64,000 bases of DNA, from assembly GCA_902619675.1 (NCBI GenBank), contig CACNFA010000001.1:1-64000 (forward strand), given 5' to 3'. A program made the translations under genes and the position numbers. Each line of letters begins with the position of its first letter. Within the stretch, counting starts at the first letter, position 1. This document shows, piece after piece, positions 17,580 to 28,978 of the stretch. The DNA is from an uncultured Pelagibacteraceae bacterium. GTDB lineage: Bacteria; Pseudomonadota; Alphaproteobacteria; Pelagibacterales; Pelagibacteraceae. The notes beneath the pieces are model-generated. The model had not been told where the DNA came from. It saw only the letters and a list, made by a program, of their open reading frames with translations, and did not search any database.

Positions 17580-19487
17580 TTATTTCAAAATCAGATAAGT
17601 AAGAAGAATAGATAAACCTAATAGCATTACGAAAGCATAATCATAAATAAATCCAGTTTGAAGACGGCCAGTGCGATTAGATAAAATTTTTATTAATTTT
17701 GAAATACCATCGGGTCCAAATTTATCTATAATACCGACGTCACCTATCTTCCAAAAAAATGAACCTATCTTTTTTGCAGGGTTTACAAAAATTTTTTCAT
17801 ATAATTCATCTATATACCATTTATTTAACAGAAAGTTATATAATGGAGTGTTTGTATTTTTTAAATCCATTAGAACTTCGGGTTTTAAAATATAAAAATA
17901 ATAGGAGATAGGTATTGTTATTAAAACTAATATAGGAGTAAGTAATAAGAACCAAAAAGGAATAGCATCATGTTTTATTTCATTTAAAAAAAAGATTGAA
18001 GTCTGCCAAAAATCATTACTGTGATGCCCGATAAAGATGTTTTTGAAAATGTATCCTGATAGGACCGCACCAGCACTTAAAAATACCAGAGGTAATAACA
18101 TTATGAGTGGTGACTCGTTAGTTTCATTAATGGAAAATTTTTTGTTGTTATAAGGACCATGAAATACTTTAAAAAACAATCTCCATGAATAAATTGAAGT
18201 AAGAACTGCTGTCAGAATACCTATTGTTGCGGCGTAATTTCCTAAAGAAGAATTTTTTAGATATGCAAACTCAATAATAGCATCCTTTGAATAAAACCCC
18301 GATAGAAAAGGAAATCCAGTTAAAGCTAAAGTTCCTATCAACATGAACAAATAAGTAAAAGGTAATTTCTTTCTTACTCCTCCCATATTTCTAATATCTT
18401 GTTCATCCTTGAATGCATGAATAACAGAGCCAGCACCTAAAAATAAAAGTGCCTTAAAGAAAGCATGAGTGAATAAATGAAACATCGCTACATGGTATGC
18501 TCCTATACCTGTAGCAAAAAACATATATCCTAATTGACTACAAGTTGAATAGGCAACAATCTTTTTAATATCATTTTGAACTAAAGCAACAGAAGCGGCA
18601 AATAAAGCTGTTATCATTCCAATAATAGTTACCAGGTTTAAAGCTAAATGAGAGTATTCAAAAAGAGGAGAGCATCTTACAACAAGAAAAACGCCTGCTG
18701 TTACCATTGTTGCAGCATGAATTAAAGCTGAAACTGGTGTTGGACCTTCCATAGCATCTGGCAACCATGTATGAAGTAAAAATTGTGCAGATTTGCCCAT
18801 CGCTCCAATAAATAGAAAAATACAAATCAAAGTGATTAAATTTATTTCAATTCCTAAAAAAAATAACTTCTTCTCAGCAAAATTTTCAGTGGCTTGGAAG
18901 ACCTCTTCAAAATTAATTGTGCCAAAATAGTAGAATATTAAAAATATTCCAATTGCTAACCCGAAATCTCCAATTCTATTTACGATAAAAGCTTTAATTG
19001 CAGCATTATTTGCAGTTTCTTTTTTATACCAAAAACCTATTAAGAGATACGAGCATAAACCAACTCCTTCCCACCCAAAAAATAGTTGTAAAAAATTATC
19101 TGAAACTACCAATGCTAACATAGAAAATGTGAAAAGCGATAAGTAAGACATAAATCTTGGCTTATAAGGATCGTGGTTCATATATCCAATTGAATAAATG
19201 TGAACTAAAGCAGAAACAAAAGTCACTACCACTAACATTACAGAAGTTAAAGGATCGATGTTAATAGACCAATTAGCTGTAAAGCTTCCTGATGAAATCC
19301 ATTCAAATATTAAATAATTAGCATATATATCATTTTGGTATCCATTCCAAAAAACTAGTAAAGAAAAAATTGCTGAGATAACTACAAATAAACTTGTTGT
19401 AATTTCTGAGAAATATTTTGAGATAGATTTTCCAAAATATCCTATAAAAGCTCCAGCTAGCGGTAAAAATAATATAGCGTATTCCAT
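17580..19487 (-). CDS. nuoL: NADH-quinone oxidoreductase subunit L
   Basis: NuoL is the distal antiporter-like subunit of complex I, with the long lateral helix along the membrane arm. The 635-residue protein contains FFGWEGVGLCSYLLIGFWY (key Glu), KSAQFLLHTWLPDAMEGPTPVSALIHAATMV (read in parts) and KKIVAYSTCSQLGYM. A C-terminal extension of about 150 residues corresponds to the lateral helix and final membrane segment. It directly abuts nuoK with no spacer. Confidence 0.97.
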   Translation of the reverse strand: MEYAILFLPLAGAFIGYFGKSISKYFSEITTSLFVVISAIFSLLVFWNGYQNDIYANYLIFEWISSGSFTANWSINIDPLTSVMLVVVTFVSALVHIYSIGYMNHDPYKPRFMSYLSLFTFSMLALVVSDNFLQLFFGWEGVGLCSYLLIGFWYKKETANNAAIKAFIVNRIGDFGLAIGIFLIFYYFGTINFEEVFQATENFAEKKLFFLGIEINLITLICIFLFIGAMGKSAQFLLHTWLPDAMEGPTPVSALIHAATMVTAGVFLVVRCSPLFEYSHLALNLVTIIGMITALFAASVALVQNDIKKIVAYSTCSQLGYMFFATGIGAYHVAMFHLFTHAFFKALLFLGAGSVIHAFKDEQDIRNMGGVRKKLPFTYLFMLIGTLALTGFPFLSGFYSKDAIIEFAYLKNSSLGNYAATIGILTAVLTSIYSWRLFFKVFHGPYNNKKFSINETNESPLIMLLPLVFLSAGAVLSGYIFKNIFIGHHSNDFWQTSIFFLNEIKHDAIPFWFLLLTPILVLITIPISYYFYILKPEVLMDLKNTNTPLYNFLLNKWYIDELYEKIFVNPAKKIGSFFWKIGDVGIIDKFGPDGISKLIKILSNRTGRLQTGFIYDYAFVMLLGLSILLTYLILK

Positions 19488-19799
19488 TTAACCCTTCATG
19501 CCGTGGATATCCTCAACTCTGATTGAACCTCTATTTCTGTAATAAACTACAATTATAGCAAGACCAATTGCTGCCTCAGCAGCTGCAACAGTTAAGATAA
19601 GCATAGTAAAAATTTGACCAACAATATCATTAGAAAAAATAGAAAACGATATCAAATTAATATTTACAGCTAGCAAAATAAGCTCAATAGACATCAAAAT
19701 AACTATGACGTTTTTTCTATTTAAAAAGATTCCAATAACTCCTAAAAAAAAGATTATTGCACCTAGTGATAAATAATGGCCTAAACCTATTTCAATCAT
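19488..19799 (-). CDS. nuoK: NADH-quinone oxidoreductase subunit K
   Basis: NuoK is a three-helix membrane subunit at the junction of the proton pathway in complex I. The 103-residue protein has the conserved glutamates in [14 protein letters not shown] and in [16 protein letters not shown], which are essential for proton transfer in the family. The length is standard. It overlaps nuoJ by 8 bp and abuts nuoL. Confidence 0.96.
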   Translation of the reverse strand: MIEIGLGHYLSLGAIIFFLGVIGIFLNRKNVIVILMSIELILLAVNINLISFSIFSNDIVGQIFTMLILTVAAAEAAIGLAIIVVYYRNRGSIRVEDIHGMKG

Positions 19800-20418
19800 C
19801 TATCTTTACCCCTTCGTTAAACTTTACATCCTTAAGTTCTACTGCAGTAGATGGGCTTCTTGAAACTTGTTTAAAATAACTTTGCTTTTTTACTCCTATT
19901 CTCTCTCTAAAAGTGAGAAGAATAGCTCCTATCATTGCTAAAAGAAGAACTATTCCTGCTAATTGAAAGTATAATATGTAATCTGTATACATCACTAAAC
20001 CTAGTTGGTGAGTATTTGAGATATTTGAAAATACAAGTGAACTACTAGACATTACATCCTCTTTATATTTCCATCCACCTACTACAACTAACAGTTCAAG
20101 TAAGATTAATACACTGACTATTAAGCCAGTTGGTATATGAGTTGATTTTTTTCCTATAAACCATGACTGTTTTTGCTCTGCAACATTAAGCATCATAACA
20201 ACAAATAAAAATAAAACTGCAACAGCTCCAACATATACTATCAAAAGTATCATTCCCAAAAATTCAGCTCCTACCATGATAAATAAACACCCGACTGAAA
20301 TAAAATCTAGTATTAAAAAGAAAACTGAATTAATTGTGCTTCGTGACGTTATCACCATTAAAGAAGAGAAAATAGCTATAACTGAAAAGAAATAAAAAAA
20401 AATTGAGTGAACAATCAT
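19792..20418 (-). CDS. nuoJ: NADH-quinone oxidoreductase subunit J
   Basis: NuoJ is a five-helix membrane subunit next to NuoK and NuoA in complex I. The 208-residue protein has the conserved [28 protein letters not shown] region in its third helix (read in parts). The hydrophilic C-terminus ends in an acidic tail. Its start directly follows the nuoI stop. Confidence 0.95.
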   Translation of the reverse strand: MIVHSIFFYFFSVIAIFSSLMVITSRSTINSVFFLILDFISVGCLFIMVGAEFLGMILLIVYVGAVAVLFLFVVMMLNVAEQKQSWFIGKKSTHIPTGLIVSVLILLELLVVVGGWKYKEDVMSSSSLVFSNISNTHQLGLVMYTDYILYFQLAGIVLLLAMIGAILLTFRERIGVKKQSYFKQVSRSPSTAVELKDVKFNEGVKIDD

Positions 20419-20904
20419 CTATCTATATGGTTTATCTAGCTTAATGTTTTTCGCTAAAACAGACTCCCATCTATCACCATTATCTAAAAGTTTTTCTTTG
20501 TTGTAATAGAGTTCCTCTCTTGTCTCTGTAGCAAATTCAAAATTCGGTCCTTGAACTATGGCATCTACAGGACAAGACTCTTGGCAAAGTCCGCAATAAA
20601 TACATTTAAGCATATCTATATCATACCTAGTTGTTTTCCTGCTTCCATCTGCTCTCTCGCTCGACTCAATTGTTATAGCTTGAGCAGGACAAACGGCCTC
20701 ACACAATTTACAAGCAATACATCTTTCTTCACCATTAGGATATCTTCTTAAAGCATGTTCCCCTCTCATCCGAGGACTTATTGAGCCTTTTTCAAAAGGG
20801 TAATTAATAGTTTTTGATTTCTTGAATAATTCTTTTATAGCCATATATAACCCTGAAATAAATTCTACTAAAAAAATGATTTTCAAAATTCTATTTAGAC
20901 TCAT
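20419..20904 (-). CDS. nuoI: NADH-quinone oxidoreductase subunit I (2 x [4Fe-4S])
   Basis: NuoI carries clusters N6a and N6b that pass electrons towards N2. The 161-residue protein has two ferredoxin motifs, [12 protein letters not shown] (near residues 60-71) and [12 protein letters not shown] (near 99-110). Between them is [12 protein letters not shown] spacing typical of NuoI. The N-terminus is an amphipathic helical segment. The length matches alphaproteobacterial and mitochondrial TYKY-like subunits. It overlaps nuoH by 1 bp. Confidence 0.97.
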   Translation of the reverse strand: MSLNRILKIIFLVEFISGLYMAIKELFKKSKTINYPFEKGSISPRMRGEHALRRYPNGEERCIACKLCEAVCPAQAITIESSERADGSRKTTRYDIDMLKCIYCGLCQESCPVDAIVQGPNFEFATETREELYYNKEKLLDNGDRWESVLAKNIKLDKPYR

Positions 20905-21911
20905 TAAAGATTCCCCTTTGGTAGTTTGTCAAAATAAAATAAAAAGCTAGCTGTCAATACTAAATAAATTAATGAGAATGGTAAAAATACTTTCCAGCCA
21001 AGTCTCATAAGTTGATCATATCTATATCTAGGAACAATAGCTTTTACCAAAGCAAATAATAGGAACAAAAATAAAATTTTCACTATCATCCATATTGGAG
21101 CAGGAATAACATTTAGCGGATAAATATCCATAATAGGTAACCAGCCTCCAAGAAAAAGTATTGCTCCCATAGCACACATTAAAAGGATATTTGCATACTC
21201 GCCAAGCCAAAACATTGCATACATCATTCCTGAGTATTCAGTTTGATAACCTGCAACTAATTCTGCCTCCGCCTCGGGTAAATCAAATGGTGGTCTGTTT
21301 GTTTCCGCGAGAGCGGATATGAAGAAGATAACAAACATTGGGAAAAGAGGAATTACATACCATAATTTTTTTTGAGCTAAAACAATGTCTGTTAAGTTTA
21401 ACGAACCAACGCACAAAAGGACGTTTATAATTATTATTCCAATCGATACCTCATAGGATACCATTTGGGCTGCAGATCTAATTGCTCCTAGAAAAGGATA
21501 CTTAGAATTAGAAGCCCACCCACCCATTATTATTCCATAAACACCAAGTGATGAAACTGCAAACAAGTACAAAATTCCAACATTTATATCTGATAAAACT
21601 AAATTTTCACTAATTGGTATTACGGCCCAAGCTACTAATGCTAAAGTCATTGTAACAATAGGTGCGAGAATAAAAACTATTTTGTTAGCACTAGCTGGAA
21701 TAATGATCTCTTTAAAAATATATTTTAATGCATCGGCTAATGTTTGAAGAAGTCCAAAAGGACCGACTACATTTGGGCCTTTTCTTTTTTGAACTAAACC
21801 CCAAACCCTTCTGTCTAGCCATACAATCATAGCCACAGAAACAAGTATTGGAACAAGAACGAAAACTATTTTGTAAACTTCTTGACCTAAAATTTGTAGA
21901 TATTCAATCAT
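20904..21911 (-). CDS. nuoH: NADH-quinone oxidoreductase subunit H
   Basis: NuoH is the membrane subunit that forms the quinone-binding chamber with NuoB and NuoD. The 335-residue protein shows [31 protein letters not shown] (read in parts) and [31 protein letters not shown], the charged loop signature. It also has the C-terminal [18 protein letters not shown] block. All are strongly conserved family hallmarks. It overlaps nuoG by 4 bp. Confidence 0.97.
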   Translation of the reverse strand: MIEYLQILGQEVYKIVFVLVPILVSVAMIVWLDRRVWGLVQKRKGPNVVGPFGLLQTLADALKYIFKEIIIPASANKIVFILAPIVTMTLALVAWAVIPISENLVLSDINVGILYLFAVSSLGVYGIIMGGWASNSKYPFLGAIRSAAQMVSYEVSIGIIIINVLLCVGSLNLTDIVLAQKKLWYVIPLFPMFVIFFISALAETNRPPFDLPEAEAELVAGYQTEYSGMMYAMFWLGEYANILLMCAMGAILFLGGWLPIMDIYPLNVIPAPIWMIVKILFLFLLFALVKAIVPRYRYDQLMRLGWKVFLPFSLIYLVLTASFLFYFDKLPKGNL

Positions 21912-23965
21912 ATATTATTTGTCCCATTTTTTTTAGAATAAATTTTAATTTGACGACATTCGCTCATTGTCTTTGATGCTCTCGAAATAGCGTTTGTATA
22001 AAAATAATCTAATTCTTTTATTGAAAAAACTTCACTTATAAAACCCATAGAAGATTTTTTTAACTCTTCGTCTTTATGACTTGGAAGCTCATTTAATTTT
22101 GTAAAATTAGGAATTAAATTTAAAACTTCCATTCTTAAATTTTCAAAATTAAATAAATCTTGTTTTTTTTCCAATCTTTTTAAAATTAGATTGAATATTT
22201 TCCAATCTTCTAACGCTTCACCTATTGGATATGACGCTTTTTTACATGCTTGAACTCTTCCCTCCAAATTTTCATAAAGTCCATTTTGCTCCGTAAATGT
22301 AGCGCTTGGAAGAACTATATCTGCAATCTCTGCGCCTCTATCTCCGTGGCTACCTTGATATACAACAAATTCATTATTTTTTTTGATTTCCAAATTATCA
22401 GATCCCAAAAGATATAATAATTTAAATTTATTACTTTTTAATTTTTCAAAAAAAGAAAAATTTTCTTCGTCGTTTTTAGGTAAAATTTTTAAATCGATCA
22501 AACCTACTGTTGATGCATTTTGTGGTAAGAAATTGAAAGCATTCCAGTCTTTGTTTATAAAATTTTTATTTTTTAAAAAGTTTTTCAATTCCTCAAGAAT
22601 ATATCTGCTACTTTTTAATTCGAATGCTGACTCTCCAATTATAAAAATCGGTTTTTTTGAATTAGATAATTTTTTTGAAAATTCTCCTTCATTGTCAAAA
22701 ATTTTTTTTAAATCATCTGTTTTGTTTCCAATTATAGTATAATCATAAGTAAGATCTCCGGGATTACCTATTGAAAAAATTGGGATACGTTTTTGCGAAA
22801 AAACCTTTCTTATCCTTGCATTTAACATAGTAGCCTCATGTCTGGGATTGGTTCCAATTAAAAGAATTAAGTCAGAGTCTTCTATCCCTTTTATTGATGA
22901 ATTGAAAATATAATTACTTTTTTCAGATGAATTAATATAAAATTTTCTCTCTCTAAATTCCAGGTTTTGGCTTTTTAAAACTTCAAAAAACTTTTTAAAA
23001 CTTAAAGCGTTTTCTAAATTAATCATATCTCCAATATGACCGCCTATTTCTTCTGGATCTACAGCTTTAATCTTATCTACTAATAGAGTAATAGCTTCAT
23101 CCCAAGTTGATTTTTGTAGTTTATTGTTTTTTTTTATATAAGGAACGTCCAACCTCTGTTTAAGCAATCCATCACAAGAATATCTTGTTTTATCAGAGAT
23201 CCATTCTTCATTAATTTCATTATTAAGTCTGGGTAAAACTCTTTTTACTTCCCAATTATAAGTGTCAACTCTTATATTGGAACCAACTGCGTCCATTACA
23301 TCAATGGTCTCAGTTTTTTTTAACTCCCAAGGTCGCGCTTCGAAAGCGTACGGTTTTGATGTTAGAGCTCCCACTGGACATAAATCTACTACGTTAGCCG
23401 ACAATTCGGACTCCATAGCTTCCTCTAAATAAGTTGTGATCTCCATATTTTCTCCTCTACCAATAGCCCCTATTTCTGGAACACCAGCGACCTCAGTTGC
23501 AAATCTTACGCATCTTGTACAATGAATACATCTTGTCATTTGTGTTTTTATCAATGGTCCCATATATTTTTCTTTAACTTGTCTTTTGTTTTCAACAAAT
23601 CTCGATTTATCTACTCCGTAATACATTGACTGATCTTGTAAATCACACTCTCCTCCTTGATCACACACTGGGCAATCTAAAGGGTGATTTGCTAATAAAA
23701 ATTCCATAACGCCTTTTCGCGCTTTTTCCACAAATTTGGTATTAGTTTTAATATTCATTCCCTCTGCAGCAGGCATTGCACAAGATGCTACGGGTTTTGC
23801 TGATTTATCCATTTCAACAAGACACATTCTGCAATTTCCAGCTATTGATAATTTTTCATGATAACAAAACCTTGGTATTTCTACATCAGCAAGCTCACAA
23901 GCTTGTAGTATTGTCATCCCTTTTTCAAATTCTATCTCTTTTCCGTTAATTATAATTTTAGGCAT
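21908..23965 (-). CDS. nuoG: NADH-quinone oxidoreductase subunit G
   Basis: NuoG is the largest peripheral complex I subunit. The 685-residue protein begins with a [2Fe-2S] domain (Cys in [17 protein letters not shown] and CAMPA). It has the His/Cys N5 motif [17 protein letters not shown] and the N4 motif [12 protein letters not shown]. The remainder is a molybdopterin-oxidoreductase-like domain without cofactor function. The C-terminal half is divergent and Lys/Asn-rich compared with the N-terminus, as expected for this less constrained region. Its start overlaps nuoF by 8 bp. Confidence 0.96.
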   Translation of the reverse strand: MPKIIINGKEIEFEKGMTILQACELADVEIPRFCYHEKLSIAGNCRMCLVEMDKSAKPVASCAMPAAEGMNIKTNTKFVEKARKGVMEFLLANHPLDCPVCDQGGECDLQDQSMYYGVDKSRFVENKRQVKEKYMGPLIKTQMTRCIHCTRCVRFATEVAGVPEIGAIGRGENMEITTYLEEAMESELSANVVDLCPVGALTSKPYAFEARPWELKKTETIDVMDAVGSNIRVDTYNWEVKRVLPRLNNEINEEWISDKTRYSCDGLLKQRLDVPYIKKNNKLQKSTWDEAITLLVDKIKAVDPEEIGGHIGDMINLENALSFKKFFEVLKSQNLEFRERKFYINSSEKSNYIFNSSIKGIEDSDLILLIGTNPRHEATMLNARIRKVFSQKRIPIFSIGNPGDLTYDYTIIGNKTDDLKKIFDNEGEFSKKLSNSKKPIFIIGESAFELKSSRYILEELKNFLKNKNFINKDWNAFNFLPQNASTVGLIDLKILPKNDEENFSFFEKLKSNKFKLLYLLGSDNLEIKKNNEFVVYQGSHGDRGAEIADIVLPSATFTEQNGLYENLEGRVQACKKASYPIGEALEDWKIFNLILKRLEKKQDLFNFENLRMEVLNLIPNFTKLNELPSHKDEELKKSSMGFISEVFSIKELDYFYTNAISRASKTMSECRQIKIYSKKNGTNNI

Positions 23966-25301
23966 TTTTATTCTCCATGAGATGTTGATCTACCAAATAA
24001 GGATTGTTTGTTTTCTTCTTGATTAATGGTTCTTCTCTGCATCGGCTTTCGATTTCTTTTCTAAAGTGTCGCAACAAACCCTGAACAGGCCATGCCGAAC
24101 CTTCTCCAAAGGCACAAATAGTGTGACCTTCTATTTGTTTTGTAACGTCTGATAGTAAATCTATATCGCTAAAAGTGGCTTTCCTTTTAACTACCCTATC
24201 AAGTATTCTCCACATCCATCCTGCTCCTTCTCGACAAGGAGTACATTGACCGCAACTTTCATGTTTATAGAACCTAGCTATTCTAGCCATACAAGCTACA
24301 ATGTCTTGATCTTTATTGATTACAACTATTCCGGCTGTTCCGAGCCCACTTTTATTTTCTATTAGTGAGTCAAAGTCCATGTTGATTTTATCACATATTT
24401 TTTTTGATAATAAAGGCATTGATGAACCTCCTGGAATTACGGCTTGTAAATTGTCCCAACCTCCAACTACACCGCCAGCATGTTTCTCAATTAAATCTTT
24501 GAGAGGTATTCCCATTTCTTCTTCTACGTTACAAGGTGAATTGACATTACCAGAAATGCAAAATATTTTTGTACCTGTGTTTTTTGGTCTACCAATTGAA
24601 GCAAACCATTTGGCACCTCTTCTTAAAATCGTTGGAACAACCGCAATAGTTTCAACATTATTTACAATAGTTGGGCAACCATATAAGCCTACTAATGCAG
24701 GAAAAGGTGGTTTCAATCTTGGTTGACCCTTGTTTCCCTCAATACTTTCCAATAAAGCAGTTTCTTCTCCACATATATAAGCTCCAGCTCCATAATGAAT
24801 ATGAATATCGAAATCCCATCCTGATCCACATGCATTTTTTCCTAAGAAATTTTTTTTGTAAGCTTGATCTAAAGCCTCTTGTAATCTTTTACCCTCAGTT
24901 AAATACTCCCCTCTTATGTAAATATAACAAATATGTGCATTTACTGCGTAGCCAGCTATCAAGCATCCCTCAATTAGTTTTTGAGGTTCAAATCTTAATA
25001 TGTCTCTATCTTTACAAGTTCCAGGTTCAGACTCATCAGCATTAATTACCAAATAGTGTGGTCTTGAACCGACTTCCTTAGGAGCAAAAGACCATTTAAG
25101 GCCAGTAGAAAAACCTGCACCTCCTCTACCTCTTAGTTCAGATGTTTTTACTTCATTTATAATCCACTCTCTTCCTTTTGAAATTATATTTTTTGTATCC
25201 TTCCAGTCATCTCTATCTATAGCGTTTTCAATTTCCCATCCAAATTCGTTATAAAGATTTTTAAAAATTCTATTTTCTTTTTTAAGCATGCTTTTCTCCA
25301 T
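23958..25301 (-). CDS. nuoF: NADH-quinone oxidoreductase subunit F (NADH/FMN)
   Basis: NuoF oxidises NADH through FMN and cluster N3. The 447-residue protein carries the NADH-binding [15 protein letters not shown] block near residue 60. It also has the FMN region [13 protein letters not shown] and [14 protein letters not shown], plus the cluster motif [10 protein letters not shown] with the fourth Cys in HTICAFGEG. An internal start four codons later (MLKKEN) is an alternative that would cut the overlap with nuoE from 20 to 8 bp. Confidence 0.97.
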   Translation of the reverse strand: MEKSMLKKENRIFKNLYNEFGWEIENAIDRDDWKDTKNIISKGREWIINEVKTSELRGRGGAGFSTGLKWSFAPKEVGSRPHYLVINADESEPGTCKDRDILRFEPQKLIEGCLIAGYAVNAHICYIYIRGEYLTEGKRLQEALDQAYKKNFLGKNACGSGWDFDIHIHYGAGAYICGEETALLESIEGNKGQPRLKPPFPALVGLYGCPTIVNNVETIAVVPTILRRGAKWFASIGRPKNTGTKIFCISGNVNSPCNVEEEMGIPLKDLIEKHAGGVVGGWDNLQAVIPGGSSMPLLSKKICDKINMDFDSLIENKSGLGTAGIVVINKDQDIVACMARIARFYKHESCGQCTPCREGAGWMWRILDRVVKRKATFSDIDLLSDVTKQIEGHTICAFGEGSAWPVQGLLRHFRKEIESRCREEPLIKKKTNNPYLVDQHLMENKNA

Positions 25302-25887
25302 TAATAGGTTGTTTTATTTCTGGAGAAGTATTCTTTCTTCCTCTGAATGAACCTGGTTTTAAAGGTTTGTCTTTAATTAATGAATCTAAAATATCTTTTG
25401 TATTTTTCTCGTCTAAATCTTCATAATAATCTTCATTTATTTGTATCATCGGTGCGCTAACACATGCTCCTAAACACTCTACCTCCATCCAAGAACATTT
25501 CCCATTTTGGGAGACAATGTTTTCTTTAGGTGAAATCTTTTCTTGACATAATTTAACAATTTTATCAGCACCGCGAATTAAGCACGGTGTTGTAGTACAT
25601 ACTTGAACAAAATATTTCCCTACTGGTGCTAGATTATACATTGTATAAAAAGTAGCTATTTCGTAAACAGAGATATATGGCATTGATAAAAAGTTAGCTA
25701 TATATTTCATAGCAGCTAAGGGAATCCAATTCTCATTTTGTTTTTGAGCTAGATATAAAAAAGGCATAACAGCGCTTTTTTTATTTTTTTCGGGGTATCT
25801 TCTTAAAATTTCCTGAGCTTTTTTTAAATTCTCGTCTGAAAATTTAAACTCTTTAGGTTGATTGTCGTGCACTTTTTTTAAACTCAT
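25282..25887 (-). CDS. nuoE: NADH-quinone oxidoreductase subunit E ([2Fe-2S])
   Basis: NuoE carries cluster N1a beside NuoF. The 201-residue protein has the thioredoxin-like domain with the four cluster cysteines in VCTTTPC and in [11 protein letters not shown]. It is preceded by the helical bundle containing the [12 protein letters not shown] and FYTMYNL blocks. The C-terminal tail ends in a basic [13 protein letters not shown] segment. It overlaps nuoD by 4 bp. Confidence 0.96.
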   Translation of the reverse strand: MSLKKVHDNQPKEFKFSDENLKKAQEILRRYPEKNKKSAVMPFLYLAQKQNENWIPLAAMKYIANFLSMPYISVYEIATFYTMYNLAPVGKYFVQVCTTTPCLIRGADKIVKLCQEKISPKENIVSQNGKCSWMEVECLGACVSAPMIQINEDYYEDLDEKNTKDILDSLIKDKPLKPGSFRGRKNTSPEIKQPINGEKHA

Positions 25888-27059
25888 CTGTCTACCTCTC
25901 CAAATACAATATCCAGAGAGCCAAGAACTGCTGGAACATCTGCTAACATATGACCACGTATTAAATAATCCATAGCTTGTAGATGAGAAAAACCTGGAGC
26001 TCTAATTTTACATCTATAAGGCTTATTGGTCCCGTCTGATATCAGATATACTCCGAACTCTCCTTTAGGCGCTTCAACTGCAGTGTAAACATCACCTTTG
26101 GGTACTCTATAACCTTCAGTAAATAATTTGAAATGATGAATTAAAGCTTCCATAGATTGTTTTAAATCATCTCTATTTGGGGGGGATATTTTTCCATCAA
26201 TAGATTTTATCGGTCCTTTGGGAAGCTTCTCAATACATTGTAAAATTATTTTGACACTCTCTCTCATTTCTTCAATTCTACAAAGATAACGGTCGTAGCA
26301 ATCTCCATTTTTTCCAACAGGTATCTTAAAATCCAAGTCTTTGTAAATTTCGTAAGGTTGCGATTTTCTTAAATCCCAAGCAACTCCAGAACCTCTAAGC
26401 ATAACACCGGAAAAACTATGATCTAGCGCCTCTTGTTTTGAAACAATTCCAATATCAACATTCCGTTGCTTAAAAATTCGATTATCAGTTAGCAAACCCT
26501 CAAGATCATCTAAAATTTTTGGAAATGATTTACAAAATTTTTCAATATCTTCAACTAATTTAAGAGGAATATCTTGATGTACACCACCAGTCCTAAAATA
26601 ATTTGCGTGTAATCTCGAACCAGAAGCTCTTTCATAAAAAGTCATTAATGTTTCTCTCTCCTCGAAACCCCATAATGAGGGCGTTAAAGCACCTACATCA
26701 AGCGCTTGGGTTGTGACGTTTAAAATATGGCTGAGAATTCTTCCTATTTCACAAAAAATTACTCTTAAAAATTTAGCTCGAATTGGCACCTCTATCTTTA
26801 ATAGTTTTTCTGCAGCTAGAGCAAAAGCATGTTCTTGATTCATTGGAGCAACATAATCTAATCTATCAAAGTAAGGTAAAGCCTGGGTATAGGTTTTTTG
26901 TTCAATAAGTTTTTCCGTGCCTCTATGCAACAATCCTATATGTGGATCGGCTTTTTCAACGACTTCTCCGTCTAATTCTAAAATTAGTCTTAGCACACCA
27001 TGTGCCGCAGGATGTTGGGGCCCAAAGTTTAAATTCAATGATTTAGTTTTCTTTACCAT
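25884..27059 (-). CDS. nuoD: NADH-quinone oxidoreductase subunit D
   Basis: NuoD is the 49-kDa-type subunit lining the quinone site opposite NuoB. The 391-residue protein opens with [24 protein letters not shown] (read in parts), whose HPAAHG contains the quinone-pocket histidine. It shows [13 protein letters not shown] and the C-terminal [11 protein letters not shown]. It is not fused to NuoC, unlike in E. coli; separate nuoC and nuoD genes are the alphaproteobacterial and mitochondrial state. Confidence 0.97.
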   Translation of the reverse strand: MVKKTKSLNLNFGPQHPAAHGVLRLILELDGEVVEKADPHIGLLHRGTEKLIEQKTYTQALPYFDRLDYVAPMNQEHAFALAAEKLLKIEVPIRAKFLRVIFCEIGRILSHILNVTTQALDVGALTPSLWGFEERETLMTFYERASGSRLHANYFRTGGVHQDIPLKLVEDIEKFCKSFPKILDDLEGLLTDNRIFKQRNVDIGIVSKQEALDHSFSGVMLRGSGVAWDLRKSQPYEIYKDLDFKIPVGKNGDCYDRYLCRIEEMRESVKIILQCIEKLPKGPIKSIDGKISPPNRDDLKQSMEALIHHFKLFTEGYRVPKGDVYTAVEAPKGEFGVYLISDGTNKPYRCKIRAPGFSHLQAMDYLIRGHMLADVPAVLGSLDIVFGEVDR

Positions 27060-27657
27060 CTTTTTCTATATTTTTTACTTCTTTAATATAATTTGTTCCC
27101 TCCCAGGGACTTTCAAAGTCAAAATTTCTGTAGTTCTGTTCTAATTTTACTGGTTCATAGATTACTTTTTTTTCTTTCTCGCTATATCTAACTTCATTAA
27201 AACCAGTCAATGGAAAGTCTTTTCTTAACGGATGACCTTTAAACCCGTAATCAGTCAGTATTCTTCTTAAGTCAGGGTGATTTTTAAACTTTACACCGTA
27301 CATATCAAACACTTCTCTTTCCATCCAATTAGCAGATGGAAAAATTTTGGTTATTGAATTAATAAGTTGCTTCGCTTCAAAATTTATTGAAAGTTTAATT
27401 CGATTGTTATTTTCGTGAGAAAGAAAAAGATATACAAGTTTAAAACGCTTCTCTTCTTGAGGATAATCAACACCTGCAATATCAATTAATTGTTTGAATT
27501 TACATTTTTCGTTAGATTTCAAAAATTGCACTATCTCAATTAAATTATTCTCATTAATTTCAATTAAAAGTTCGTCATCTTTTATAGATGAATTTAAAAT
27601 CTTACTTGAAAGTTCAGAATTTAATAACTTTTCTAGTTTATTTAAATTTTCCAACAT
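27043..27657 (-). CDS. nuoC: NADH-quinone oxidoreductase subunit C
   Basis: NuoC is the 30-kDa-type peripheral subunit of complex I. The 204-residue protein has the signature [19 protein letters not shown] near residues 107-125. This is followed by [21 protein letters not shown] and a C-terminal [12 protein letters not shown] segment. It overlaps nuoD by 17 bp and nuoB by 1 bp. Confidence 0.96.
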   Translation of the reverse strand: MLENLNKLEKLLNSELSSKILNSSIKDDELLIEINENNLIEIVQFLKSNEKCKFKQLIDIAGVDYPQEEKRFKLVYLFLSHENNNRIKLSINFEAKQLINSITKIFPSANWMEREVFDMYGVKFKNHPDLRRILTDYGFKGHPLRKDFPLTGFNEVRYSEKEKKVIYEPVKLEQNYRNFDFESPWEGTNYIKEVKNIEKDGKEN

Positions 27658-28214
27658 TATCTTTGTAAATTTCCCTCTCTTCTTATTTTCTTTTGTAATT
27701 GTAAAATTCCGTAAAGCAAAGACTCTGCAGAGGGAGGACAGCCTGGAATATAGATATCGACTGGAACAATTTTATCGCATCCCCTAACAACAGAGTAAGA
27801 ATAATGATAGTAACCCCCGCCATTTGCGCAGCTACCCATAGAAACAACATATCTTGGCTCTGGCATTTGATCATAAACCTTTCTTAGAGCTGGTGCCATT
27901 TTATTTGTTAAAGTTCCAGCAACTATCATCACATCTGATTGCCTTGGTGAAGCTCTGGGAGCGGCTCCAAATCTTTCTAAATCATATCTGGGCATAGAGG
28001 TCTGCATCATCTCGACAGCACAACAAGCTAAGCCGAAAGTCATCCAGTGCAGTGAACCAGTTCTAGCCCAATTAATTAAATTCTCTGATGAAGTTGTTAT
28101 AAAACCTTTTTCTGCAAAATCTTTTGCTAGCTCCTTAAACTCTTCTGGGATTTTTTTTTCTTTCTCAGGATTCAAATTAAATTTTACTCCCATTCCAAAG
28201 CTCCCTTTTTCCAC
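27657..28214 (-). CDS. nuoB: NADH-quinone oxidoreductase subunit B (cluster N2)
   Basis: NuoB holds cluster N2, the immediate electron donor to quinone. The 185-residue protein contains the tandem cysteines of N2 in [11 protein letters not shown] (Cys64-Cys65). The remaining ligands are in [13 protein letters not shown] and in [12 protein letters not shown]. The annotated start overlaps nuoA by 31 bp. A second ATG seven codons later (MGVKFNL) would reduce the overlap to 10 bp and is a reasonable alternative. Confidence 0.97.
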   Translation of the reverse strand: MEKGSFGMGVKFNLNPEKEKKIPEEFKELAKDFAEKGFITTSSENLINWARTGSLHWMTFGLACCAVEMMQTSMPRYDLERFGAAPRASPRQSDVMIVAGTLTNKMAPALRKVYDQMPEPRYVVSMGSCANGGGYYHYSYSVVRGCDKIVPVDIYIPGCPPSAESLLYGILQLQKKIRREGNLQR

Positions 28215-28552
28215 TCATAAATAAAACCAATCGTTAAAATTCCTAAAAAAATCATCATAGACCAAAAACCTAGAGCGCCTAAACTCCCAAGTGAAATTGC
28301 CCATGGAAAGAGAAAAGCAATCTCTAAATCAAATATTATGAATAATATTGCAACTAAATAAAACCGGACATCGAATTCCATTCTAGAGTCGTCAAAAGCT
28401 TCAAAACCGCATTCATAAGCAGATAATTTTTCAGGATCTGGATTTGAAGGTGAAGCTAAAAAATTAGCAACAACAAACCCTATGCTCAGAAACAAAGCAA
28501 TGAACAAAAAAATTATTATAGATAAATATTCTGATAAAAAGTTATAAATCAT
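28184..28552 (-). CDS. nuoA: NADH-quinone oxidoreductase subunit A
   Basis: NuoA is a three-helix membrane subunit and the first gene of the operon. The 122-residue protein shows the conserved loop [42 protein letters not shown] (read in parts), including the Cys that reports the active/deactive state in relatives. No gene lies between it and the tRNA pair upstream, so the operon promoter is expected in the 164 bp between 28553 and 28716. Confidence 0.96.
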   Translation of the reverse strand: MIYNFLSEYLSIIIFLFIALFLSIGFVVANFLASPSNPDPEKLSAYECGFEAFDDSRMEFDVRFYLVAILFIIFDLEIAFLFPWAISLGSLGALGFWSMMIFLGILTIGFIYEWKKGALEWE

Positions 28553-28716
28553 GTTTTTTATTAATATCTACCCCAATACCGTAGTTTGAGGATTCTTATA
28601 CTAATGAATTCTATTTATAACATTTATTTACAAAGTGTACAGGACAGAAGGAAGCATTAATGTTGATCAATAAATGCATAATCACAACTATCTAGATGAA
28701 AATGATTATCAACTAA
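28553..28716 (-). other. Spacer between tRNA-Asp and nuoA; likely holds the nuo promoter
   Basis: No coding sequence or strong hairpin is seen here. Read on the minus strand, TGTACA followed after 16 bp by TATAAA is a weak candidate promoter, and other AT-rich hexamers are equally plausible. No rho-independent terminator is visible after the tRNA genes, so readthrough from the tRNAs into nuoA is possible. With the tRNA genes and the 100 bp before the zinc-ribbon gene, this makes up the longest protein-free stretch of the window (28553-28978). Confidence 0.35.
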
Positions 28717-28794
28717 TGGCGGGAGTGACGGGACTCGAACCCGCGACCTCCTGCGTGACAGGCAGGCGCTCTAACCAAGCTGAGCTACACCCCC
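28717..28794 (-). tRNA. tRNA-Asp (anticodon GTC)
   Basis: The minus strand folds into a complete cloverleaf. The acceptor GGGGGTG pairs with CACTCCC, the D arm contains GCTCAG...TTAGAGC, and the anticodon stem CCTGC/GCAGG frames the loop CTGTCAC, giving anticodon GTC. The T arm has GGTTCGAGTCC, and CCA is encoded at the 3' end. It lies 8 bp downstream of tRNA-Val, so the two are surely co-transcribed. Confidence 0.96.
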
Positions 28795-28802
28795 TTATTT
28801 AA

Positions 28803-28878
28803 TGGTGGGCGGTAAAGGACTCGAACCTATGACCCTCTCGGTGTAAACGAGATGCTCTACCAACTGAGCTAACCGCCC
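28803..28878 (-). tRNA. tRNA-Val (anticodon TAC)
   Basis: This is a 76-nt cloverleaf on the minus strand. The acceptor GGGCGGT pairs with ACCGCCC, the D arm has TAGCTCAGTTGGTAGAGC, and the anticodon stem TCTCG/CGAGA frames TTTACAC, giving anticodon TAC. The T arm is AGGTTCGAGTCCT, and CCA is encoded. It precedes tRNA-Asp in the direction of transcription, and its promoter must lie between 28879 and the divergent gene at 28979. Confidence 0.96.
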
Positions 28879-28978
28879 TAATTAAATAAAACCGAGATAT
28901 ACAATAAAAACTTTATAAAGTAAAAAAGTATTTAATTTCTAGTGTAATTTATATAAATAGCAGTATTATTGAAATATT

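Noticed and set aside
28900-28978. Promoter for the tRNA pair and the zinc-ribbon gene
   Set aside because: Several AT-rich hexamers face each way but none has a convincing -35/-10 pair, so no site was called.
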